DNA from: Caenorhabditis remanei | Lineage: Eukaryota > Nematoda > Chromadorea > Rhabditida > Rhabditidae | NCBI RefSeq assembly: GCF_010183535.1 | Contig: NC_071329.1 | Location: 13,268,001-13,332,000, forward strand | Direction: 5' to 3' | Length of the DNA stretch: 64,000 nucleotides | Shown here: in pieces, positions 55,242 to 64,000 of the stretch | Numbering within the stretch: position 1 is the stretch's first letter | Layout of the letters: every line of letters starts with the position of its first letter | The notes under the pieces: model-generated | The model's database searches: none | Told to the model about the DNA's origin: nothing | Seen by the model: only the letters and a program-made list of their open reading frames with translations | Made by a program: the position numbers and the translations under genes

Positions 55242-57550
55242 TATCTTTTTCTCCTTCGTTCACTTTCTAAAGTTTTGAGGCCAACTTGAAATTCGATTAG
55301 AAACCATCATGATTCCTAGATAAAATAACTTTAGGGACACAAAACTAGTCTCTCAATCCGTCCCGATCCCTTTGTTCTACTCCCCGCCTCCATAATGCTA
55401 ACTCATAAATTGCTCTCTTCCAAAAAGTCTTTCTCAATGTCTCTCTGGATGAATCAGATAGGGGAGGGAACCTTAAAAGTCAAATGTATCATTTTGTTTG
55501 TCTATCCCTCTTTTTGTACAGTTTCCTTCGCCGCCTTTACTGTCTTAATTAGTCGCTCTTCTTCTCTTCTTCTTATTACATCAACATAATGCTCACACCC
55601 CTCACAACTTCCTATTCTAATTAAATAATACGGGACAAGAAGTATAAAAGATAGTGCCGATTGCCGATTCATTCTATTCTTTCTCTCTGTGTCGGTTTCG
55701 TTCTTTGTGTCATTAATAACTGATCGATTTCCTATTTGATTGGTTTTGAATCGAAATGAGTAGGTCATGATTGGAGACGTCATTTTTATAAAATGGAACA
55801 GCTTATCGAAAATGATCTTGAGATCAAAAGTCGCTTCTCAAGTAAAAAACAAGTGATTTGTTTCAATTTCTGCACGAAAATACCCTTCTCCACACAAATC
55901 TCTATATGTTTGCAAACTGAGAACAATATTTGTTCATTATTTTGAAGACTCCTTCACTTCTAGAATTAATAGATCTCAAATTTCTTTCCAAAATTGACCC
56001 GACACCTTCTTCTCCTTTCTATCAAAATGTTAGACATCTTCTCTTCGTCTGTATGGCTTCATCATCATCATCATCTTTTATTATTATTATTATGATGACC
56101 CCCGTCCATCCTTCAAATAGAAATTTGAGATTTCCCCCTTCGTCTGAAAATCTCCTCTTCTTTCCACTTTAGAGCAAGTAAGTTATGATGATGACAGAAA
56201 AAAGCTTTAATTTTCTTCTTCTTCCTCTTATTCCTAATTCTGAAAATAGAGAGAATAGAGCCACGCCTACTTGGGGCTATTATGTGATATGAAATAAATA
56301 ATTGAGGTGTTTGAAAGTGACCGATTAATATTTCTTGTTGCTGACACACTCAATCTCGTTTTATAGGTTTCAATAAACAGATCGAAGAATGTTTCGTCAA
56401 GATTTTGCAACATTTTCTTGCCAAAAGTTGGTTCAGTACGCGATATCTCGTGTGAGAAGTATGTTGTCTGTGGATCCATTAGTTTAGGTTTCGAAGATCT
56501 TTGGAACATTTGAAATTTAGGAGCCGAAGCAATTAGATTCCTTCATAATATATATCATTAGTTGAATAGAAAATGCCCAATTCGATTTTGGTTGAGCAGT
56601 TCAGGACTAGGTAATGGGGCCGGCTCGAGTCTGAAGCTCTTAACTTCGGATTTGCTTCCTCTGAAACTAAAATCTTCTTCCAGAGTCTGGTTCCAGACAA
56701 AAATATAATTGTGCAGCCATTCATTCCATTTTTTGCAAACTTCACAACCTATCCGTCCAATATGGCTTCTTCTCTCTCCTTCTGAACTCAGTTAAGCTCT
56801 TATTCCTTCTTCCTTTTTCTTCCTTCAAAACAGTTAATGAGTCCCCTCATATTTCGCGGATTAGACTCCAAATATCTCCACCTGCCTCCCTCGTTTATCT
56901 GTTCAATTTCCTCAGGTCATTACGTTTCATAGAGCTCTCCCGCCTGCTCTCTCCTATTCCCTTCTTTGGTGGTGCATGTGATTATTATGATTATGATTAT
57001 GAGAGTACGAGAGGGGGCCCACAACATATATGTATATGAAATTTCACATTCATTTCTGCTGGTTTTCGGATCGAAACGTTTTGATTAGGGTTGTCGTTGT
57101 CGTCGAGGAGTAATAAAAGAGTGTGTGAGTCGTATGGAAATAGATGAAGTAGCACCTGCTATTAGGGGGATATATGTATATTTCCGTGTGTCATATAGGG
57201 TTCCCTTAAAGGTTTCTTAGTTCATTAGGCTATGAAATATGTTTATTTCCTTTCCAATTCCTCATTTGTCTCATGGATTTGTGGCGGCGGCGTGTGTGAG
57301 TGTGAGAAGAAATGATTCTGGATTTAGGTGGAGTGTCTAGGAGAGAATAAGTTATTTTCGTTGATTTCAGAACTTAAGGAAACTGTAGAAAGCTCTGTGT
57401 AGTCTAGGAAATCTTCTGATCCTTCTAAAATCTGAAATTCAGAAGCCAACACGGAGAAAATTTCGAATCACCTATTTCATGATAGAAAGAACTGAACTAA
57501 AACTTGCAAGTTTCTGAAGTTTCTAGTTTTAGAGTACCCCGGAGCATCTG

Positions 57551-57821
57551 ATTAGCAGTCCACCCCTTTTACAACTGCGCCCTACCGCAAACGATAGAGT
57601 TTCAACGAAAGACACAGAATTTTTCTCGCGCCGACACAGATTTTCACAGTTTTTGACCTATTCTCATTTTCGAGGTATTTTTTGTGAATTGTTATGAAAA
57701 CATGCGAAAATAGGTCAAAAACTGTGAAAATCTGTGTCGGTGCAAGAAAAAACTCTGCGTCTCTCGCTGAAACTCTCTCGTTTGCGGTGGGACGCGGTTG
57801 TAACAGAGGTGGACTGCTAAT
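57551..57821. repeat. Palindromic repeat family C
   Basis: ATTAGCAGTCCAC at the left is the complement of GTGGACTGCTAAT at the right. The inner arms (TACAACTGCGCCCTACCGCA and the paired TGCGGTGGGACGCGGTTGTA; GACACAGATTTTCACAGTTT and its partner) are nearly perfect around a short loop. A diverged small relative lies at 63382-63493. Confidence 0.85.
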
Positions 57822-58521
57822 ACATTACAGGGACGAAACAAACCAAATCAAAATAAATTCCTAGACCCTAAACTCTACTGAATTTGAATCTTCTTCTGAA
57901 ACCCATCACCCCAGCTCCGTCATCTGTATACATATATATTTTTAGTATTCTCTGATTTACCAATTGTCCAACTCACAGAAAATACCACATCTCCTCGTCT
58001 GCTCATTTCAGATTTTGTCACCCGGTAATTTATTGCATTGTTTTTCCCGTTCACTCATTTCAATTCATAATATTTTGTCTCTCTCAATTCCATTTATATA
58101 TATATTTTCTTAGATTCCAAATAGTTAATTCTTGGTTAATTTGTCTCTCCTATGCTTTTTTCGGCTGTCTATATGTCAAACATTGATATTGTTTTTGTTC
58201 AATTCCATGTATTTCCTCTTCTTCAGTATCCAATCAGTTTAATTAAAAATGTACGACTTGAACAAAAAAAGTAAGGAGAGTGGTGGGGAGACATAGAGAC
58301 ATATTAGTGTGACTGTATATAGAGAGAAGATTGGAAAATTGTTCAGTTTTCATTTGGTTTCCGTTGAATCGTGACGTAAATATCGGTATTGCATAACTAC
58401 ATTGACTCAAAGTTTTTCTCTTCTGTCTTCTTTCGTTTCTCAAGTTTTTTTGCTCCTACCATCCCAGATCAAATCAAACACATCCATTCCAGATCTCTAA
58501 TTATCTCCAAACTCTTCATAA

Positions 58522-61500
58522 ATGAGTCTAATCATGTCGGAGCCACAACTGGCGACTGCTCCAGATGAGAAAGATCTGGAGAATCGGAAGCACTCATCCA
58601 CCTACAGTATCTCGAATCTACTTCTCGAGAAGAAAGAATCCAGTCCATCTCGATCGAGCAGTTCGAGTGAAGATGATTCATCAAGTAGTAATGATGAAGA
58701 TCCACGGAGTCCATCCTCTGAAACTGCTGCATCTTCATTCATGTTTGCACCAACATCCTCGTCTTCCTCATCTGAAAGTGCCACGTCACCAACTCAAATC
58801 ATGGCTCAATTGATGGCTAATGGAAATGGATCGGTGGATCCGAGTCTTCAGGTATCAAATAACTACCTCAGATCATCTAAGTCTTCTGATTTTCCAGGCC
58901 TACTTCTTCCTTCTCCACCAACAATTGAACAGTCAATCAATGATAAACCGAGTGACACAAGAGAACGGTATGCATTTATATTAAGGGGGGGGACTAATTG
59001 GCAGTTGAGAGATATGCTTCCTTCTTCTTCCGGATAAATGATTCAGTAGGAGACTCACGGATCGAGAGCAGATGTTATACTACCGTATTCATATGCATTT
59101 TGTGAGAAGGGGGGAGTGATGATGGGCAACAATTGCATAATAATCACATTAGAAGTCGATTAGGCGAACACGTGTTCACTGAGAGAGGGGGAATCTTATT
59201 TAAATATTTGGGTTTCGGGAATAAGGGGATGAAAACTTTGGCTCAAGCTCCTGAAGAAGTGTATCATAGAATTGTAAAGGCAGCCGCCTGTCACAAGCGA
59301 GTTCATGGAAATTGTACTGAATTTTGATAATATTTTGTGGACCTTTATATCTCTGTCCTATGAAGCCGAGCCTATTTTGAGCATTTCTAGTTTTAATCAA
59401 CTACAGTACCGGTCATAAGGTTATGGACTTTGGACGTTTTCAGTTGAAATTGTGCAACTGTGAGAGTGTGTCAGGGTAATACGGATTGTCCCATCAAGTA
59501 GATTTTTAATGAATCACACAGATTAAAAGTAGAGCTTCATTTTTATAATTGACAACTTTTTTGTACGGGCACTCCCTAGAGAGTTATGGTCATTTTAAGT
59601 GGACAGCTCAAAAATCGCACTGAAATTGGTCGATTTTTTCGATAAATTACTTTGTCGAAACGTAACTTACTAGGAAGTGCCAGTACAAAACAGTAGTAAA
59701 CTACAAAAACGAAGATCTACTTTTGATCTGTATGATTCATTAAAAACCTACTAGGTGCGACAATCAGAAATACCATGGCACACTCTCAAATTTGTAAAAT
59801 TTCAACTGAAAACGGCCAAATTGTATACGTATCTTATTGCACGGTACTGCATCTCTGTTTTCTGAGACTAAAAACCTCATCAATACCAAACGGAATAAAA
59901 CAAAAACTCAAAATCCGTCAATTTAGTTCCTCTCTTTGTTCCGTTCCGTTCCATTCGACATACCACCCAACTTCATTCATTTGCTTCGTAAACTGGCTCA
60001 TTAATTACACAATGATCTGTCCTTGAATGACAAGTTTTCGACATCCTTCCCCTCCTTATTTCTTTATTACAGTAGAGGAGGAATGAATTGTAAAATAAAA
60101 AGAAAGAGAAATGAGTGTTGCATTCTGGTTCAACAGACGGGAATAAAGGTTTACGAGCTGCTCTCTCTTCACACATTTTATATTCTGATTGTAAATTGGC
60201 CATGCGTTTGAAAAAGAAACCAGATGCTCGATGAGATTACTGTAGAATATCTATCCTCTCATCTAATTCCGTGGCGCCAATCAAATGGGTCTACTCCGGA
60301 AACTGAATATCCATATGTGTACTTAGTCTGACCTTCTTCCACTTTTTTCTCCGTTTCATTTTGCCACGCATGATGATGAAAACGTGTTCAATCGACCGTA
60401 GGAAGGAGGATGTGTGTATGTGTATGTTTTGTTTTCCGAGGTTAACATATTTATGGGAATGAGGAATACCAAGAGAAACGGGAAGGGATTATAACTTCTC
60501 TCATTATTACAGTAAGCCGCACTCTGAACTCATTCAATTTGCTTGGCAACCTCACCGGAGCCCTTCCATCACTTTCTCCGATGAGCCGTCTCCAACATTC
60601 AATGCAATTGTCACCGAACTCTCTTAATATGCAGAAGAAACAAAGCAGACCCACATTTACTGGCCATCAGGTATGTGATATTACCAATGATTTCTAAATG
60701 ACTTGACTTCCAGATCTACCAATTGGAGAGAAAATTCGAGCAAACCAAGTATCTTGCTGGAGCAGATCGAGCACAACTTGCACAGGAACTCAATATGAGT
60801 GAGAGTCAGGTCAAGGTAAGCAGGCAAATGATTGAGAAAGAAAATAGAAAACGATTGTGTCATCTATTAACAAAAAACCCCTTGTTGAGTCATCACCTAG
60901 CATTATTATTATCATTCCATATCATTATTATGATTGGTACATGATATAGAAGACGACGTTCTTCGTCATCATTCCATAGTTCTCCACACTTTTTTCTTCT
61001 TCTTTTCATACAAATAAACCTAAATAATAATAATATGAAAAGAGGGGGATACAGATCAGATTGAATTGGAGTGTTCTTCTCCGTTTTCGGAGGGAGAATT
61101 GTATCCGGTTACTGTAGTTTTCGGAGAGGGAGATACACCTCATTTCACATATGAATACACGTCGATTTGATTACGAATAGTTACTAGAATAGATTGAAGA
61201 TGGAAGGGCAGAGGAGGGAGGGAATTGGTATACATAATAGAATTAGATATTCATGGCCCAAATTATAAGGGATTCTAGGTGATATTAGACAGATAGGTTC
61301 GAACATGGGAGGTCAAAAGTAACCTATGCAAGTTTTTCTATTGAAATTATATCTCTTACAAAAGAAGTCTTTGGAAACGTGGCTTTTCAAACAATCTATA
61401 TTCGAAATTGGTTTCATTTACGCTACCGCACGGTTCGATTTGTGTTCCCCAGCGGTTTACCTGTGCTCGTACGATGCAAAAATGAGTACATCTTTGCGTG

Positions 61501-62271
61501 TACTGTTTGCCGATTTGGAACTCCATATGAAAAAGTTTAACCACATGAAAAGTTTGAGAGCTCATAACTCGGCTCGCAGAGATATTTAGCCGGTTTTGAT
61601 GGCAGAAATAGGCCCCTCGTGGTCGAAAATACCTATAAACAAATTTATAGATCGTTCGAAAGCCACGTCTCCAAAGAATTCCCTTGTTAGAAGCTAGAGC
61701 TATAATTCTGTCAGTTCCTATTCGTTTACTAGTTTCCCCATAATGCCAGTTCTAGGTCATCAGACATCTTAATATCGTCCATAATAAAAATAAGTGTGTT
61801 CAATTCTAAGATAGTTATGCATAATGTGGTACAACACTATCTCCCAAACATCTGCTTCTCCTCCTCTATTCTCTCCACTTTTTCTTCGTTTTCTATTTCA
61901 AATACTATCGGTCCCTTGGGATATGCTGAAATAAGACATGTTCTGATGCGGATATCCAGTTCATTTCAATTCAAATATTTTAATTTTATTTGATATCATG
62001 TGTCGTCGCTTCTTGTTTCTGAACAAGAAGACATGTTAGAGAAGATGGGGGATATGGACTTTTGAGTGACATGCTTCAATTTGGATTGATGAATTTTTGA
62101 AGAAGAAAAATGAGGGACTCAATAGTTTCATGTCTTTTCTTTCAGGTCTGGTTCCAAAACCGTCGTACAAAATGGCGTAAGAAGGAGGCAGCAGACAATG
62201 CTCTCGTGAAACGTGGAGCCAGCGGGGACAAGTCTCCGTGCTCTTTGAGCCCATTCCTCACTGGAATCTAG
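58522..62271 (+). CDS. cog-1: COG-1, NKX6-class homeodomain transcription factor
   Basis: Five exons (58522-58851, 58898-58967, 60513-60670, 60714-60815, 62146-62271) encode about 261 residues. The N-terminus is Ser-rich ([20 protein letters not shown]). Exon 3 holds a leucine-rich stretch ([20 protein letters not shown]). The homeodomain spans exons 3-5: [46 protein letters not shown], then [31 protein letters not shown] and the exact helix 3 are specific to the NKX6/Gtx class, whose worm member is COG-1, needed for vulva-uterus connection and for ASE right-neuron fate. An alternative short form from an internal promoter is possible because intron 2 is 1.5 kb. Confidence 0.92.
59403..59849. 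repeat. Palindromic repeat family A, full copy (cog-1 intron 2)
   Basis: It starts TACAGTACCGGTCATAAGG and ends GCACGGTACTG, with the same paired arms as 44315-44748 (GTTTTCAGTTGAAATTGTGC / TTTCAACTGAAAACGGCCAA). It lies wholly within a cog-1 intron. Confidence 0.8.
60816..62145 (+). other. Large intron inside the cog-1 homeobox
   Basis: This 1.33-kb intron separates the QVK and VWF codons of homeodomain helix 3. It holds no recognisable gene. Its length suggests regulatory content, but I see no specific site. Confidence 0.6.
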
Positions 62272-62481
62272 TTAATTCATATTATTCCTCGCTACCTCCG
62301 AATGCGATCCGAGTGTTTTTCTCTCCTCAATTGTAATTTTTCTTTCGTTTTCCCTCAACTCATTATTAGATTTCAATCTTTTTCTGCTCCTCTCATGACT
62401 CCTTTCTTTGCGTCTTAGTTCTCCAGAACTTTCTATTCAATGATCTCAGCTTTCTCTCTTTTGTATTATTTTTCAACTTTC

Positions 62482-62640
62482 ATACAAAAACTCTTTTACA
62501 TTTTCATAGTTATAGTCATTTTCTCATTTTTATCTTCCTCCTTTCTTTTCTAAAAATCGTCACTGATACAAAAACTTCTTTCCCCTCAAAAATCCGTTTC
62601 CAAATGCGTCCCAATACAAAAACTTCCCTAATATACAAAA
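62482..62640 (+). promoter_or_regulatory. lsy-6 microRNA target sites in the cog-1 3' UTR
   Basis: ATACAAAA, the full 8-mer complementary to the lsy-6 seed, occurs four times: 62482-62489, 62566-62573, 62614-62621 and 62633-62640. At the third, AAATGCGTC (62602-62610) also pairs with the 3' part of lsy-6, giving near-complete complementarity with a short bulge. In C. elegans lsy-6 represses cog-1 through its 3' UTR to set left-right asymmetry of the ASE neurons. Confidence 0.85.
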
Positions 62641-62766
62641 TGTAATTTTTTCAATGTATTTTTTCAAATTTGAAGCATAAATTTATTAGATTAATATCGA
62701 ATGGAGCATATGGCATTTAAGTCAATTATTTACAGATACTGGGGTTCGTTGAATTGGTTGGTTTTT

Positions 62767-63889
62767 CTATTCGAGTTTCGTTTTGATTGTCTGGAGAACG
62801 TTCATGAGCACGTCGAGGGTCGATGGTTGGGTTTCTTCGGCTTTCTGGAAGAAAAATGATTCAAATTTGTTAATCAAAACATGATGCAAGTCAATTCTCT
62901 TACCTTGTAACTCCTGTATTTTGCCTTCAAACAGCAAACATTCTGAGCACACTGATCGTATTGTGGAAGGCATGAGCATGCGGTCGTTGGAACATTGACA
63001 TACATCACACATGTGGTTGTCAATGGGTATTGGGTTGCAGTAGTGTCAGCATATTGGATCGGACTGGTAGTGGTTGGTGGTTGGGTTGGTGGAGTTTGGG
63101 TAGTGGTTGGGGCAGTTGTGGTGGTCTAAAAAGAACGTACTTTGAATGGATAAGCTTTGGTTGTATAGTCAAATACCGTTGGAGCCTGGGTAGAGTAGAC
63201 TTGAGTGTAGTCGTAGGTATCAGCGTATTGCATCTGAAAATTTTATAAATTTTATTGGGAAGGAGATCAGTTGGCTCCGGTTCATGCTGGAATCATGCTA
63301 CATGCAACTGGCGATTGTTGGCTATAGAGGGGAACCTCCAGTATCCAATAAAAGCCAGTAATTCCTTTCTAGAACGGCACGTTTCTTACAACCGCGCTCT
63401 ACCGAAACCAAAGAAACTTGTGTGCGAAAATGAGAGACTCAAAGAAAAAGGCACATTTCTCAAGGGAGTTTCAGTGGAGCGCAGTTGTAAGAACTGTGCT
63501 GAGCTAATAGAACAATACCCTATACCTGTTGTTGTCCTGGTTGTGGGCATCCACAATACGCATTAGGTACAGTAACCATCAACGTGGCACAATTACACCG
63601 ACAACCACATCCAGACATGACACTAGTGGTTGGATCAAGACAGTAACATGTCTCTTGTCCAGTGGCCAACTGTCCGATGGCTGGGTATACGGTAGGTGGT
63701 GACTGAGTGAACATTGATGGATTCTGATGTGGATACTGTTGTGGAGTTGGTGTTGTGGTCGATGTGGTTGTGGATGATGTGGTGGTGGTTGGTGGAACTG
63801 GAGTGGTATTTGGTGCTGGTAGAGTTCCTGGGATGGCGGTTTGGGATCCGTATTCGACTGTCGGGTCTTCGTAGTCCACGATGATGTGC
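62767..63889 (-). CDS. Thr/Pro-rich cysteine protein, probably secreted (5' end outside window)
   Basis: Exons visible: 63889 to about 63530, about 63234-63178, about 63126-62905 and 62846-62767. The first visible exon follows an acceptor (TTAACTTCACAG), so the start and any signal peptide lie beyond 64000. The order is: mucin-like Thr/Pro region (PVPPTTTTSSTTTSTTTPTP), cysteine cluster (GQETCYCLDP, SGCGCRCNCATLMVTVPNAY, CGCPQPG), second Thr/Pro linker (TTTTAPTTTQTPPTQPPTT-type), then a related cysteine cluster (TTCVMYVNVPTTACSCLPQY, DQCAQNVCCLKAKY). The two clusters share the pattern C..L/VMYV.VP.A.C.C.P, so the protein has an internal repeat. Probably a cuticle or secreted glycoprotein. It converges with cog-1. 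Confidence 0.65.
63382..63493. repeat. Small palindrome related to family C
   Basis: TTCTTACAACCGCGCTCTAC at the left is complementary to the right end (GTGGAGCGCAGTTGTAAGAA with two mismatches). It resembles the inner arms of 57551-57821 and lies in an intron of the minus-strand Thr/Pro-rich gene. Confidence 0.7.
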
Positions 63890-64000
63890 TGTGAAGTTAA
63901 AAGAAACATGCAGAGATTATTTGGTGATGACATGCCTTTTAATCAAAAATGGTTCATAAAGAAACTAAGATTTTCAACAGACTATATTTAGAATAGAGAT

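Larger units (their letters stand above)
40345..58521. other. Gene-poor region upstream of cog-1 (~18 kb)
   Basis: I find no exon set with coherent splice sites and a recognisable protein in this stretch. It contains the 3' UTR of the helical-repeat gene, several palindromic repeats (listed separately), poly-pyrimidine tracts and simple repeats such as (CAT)n and (TTA)n near 56060-56095. cog-1 orthologues are patterning genes with large cis-regulatory regions, so this is probably its distal promoter and enhancer domain; this is inference. Confidence 0.5.

Overview
The window is nuclear DNA of a Caenorhabditis-type nematode. Introns are short (about 45-60 bp) and GT-AG with TTTTCAG-like 3' ends, splice acceptors often sit just before start codons (trans-splice sites), and the conserved genes match worm families: Bora/SPAT-1, Trm112, GSP-3/4-like PP1, RBM28, glutathione peroxidase and the NKX6 homeobox gene cog-1. 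The species is not fixed by the sequence.

Layout: 1-339 is the 3' end of a guanylate cyclase. 821-3265 (minus) is an unusual chromodomain plus pseudokinase gene. 3.3-4.4 kb holds fold-back repeats. 4397-5265 (minus) is a small type I membrane protein. 5559-6933 (minus) is an APMAP/strictosidine-synthase-like beta-propeller. 7265-9515 is Bora and 10061-10482 is Trm112.

The main feature is a 20.4-kb Maverick/Polinton at 10910-31346. It has ~0.7-kb terminal inverted repeats, AG/CT termini and a perfect 6-bp target duplication (GCTGTG), and lies inside a coding exon of a C-type-lectin-like gene (minus strand, halves at 31347-31971 and 10628-10903). Order inside: left TIR, PIF1-like helicase (-), small Zn-binding protein (-), protein-primed DNA polymerase B (+), then a compact plus-strand block: packaging ATPase, two small proteins, integrase, membrane protein, minor capsid (penton), basic pX-like protein, major capsid protein, a stand-alone PAZ-domain (Argonaute-like) protein, adenain-like protease, three small proteins, then a minus-strand remnant of a second polymerase, then the right TIR. 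An 828-bp fold-back element sits in the protease gene. No herpesvirus-like fusogen gene was seen.

Right of the element: PP1 phosphatase (32403-33412), RBM28-like nucleolar RNA-binding protein (33906-36346), glutathione peroxidase (36862-37451) and a helical-repeat protein of unknown function (37693-40344). A gene-poor stretch of about 18 kb (40345-58521), rich in palindromic repeats, precedes cog-1 (58522-62271); its 3' UTR carries four lsy-6 microRNA seed matches, one with extensive extra pairing. A secreted Thr/Pro-rich Cys protein (62767-63889, minus, 5' end outside) closes the window.

The Maverick's left half (replication genes) is intron-rich. Its right half (virion genes) is nearly intron-free with overlapping reading frames, as if the two modules had different histories or expression modes. 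The PAZ-only gene beside the capsid genes is the best candidate here for undescribed biology, because nematodes silence such elements through Argonaute pathways.
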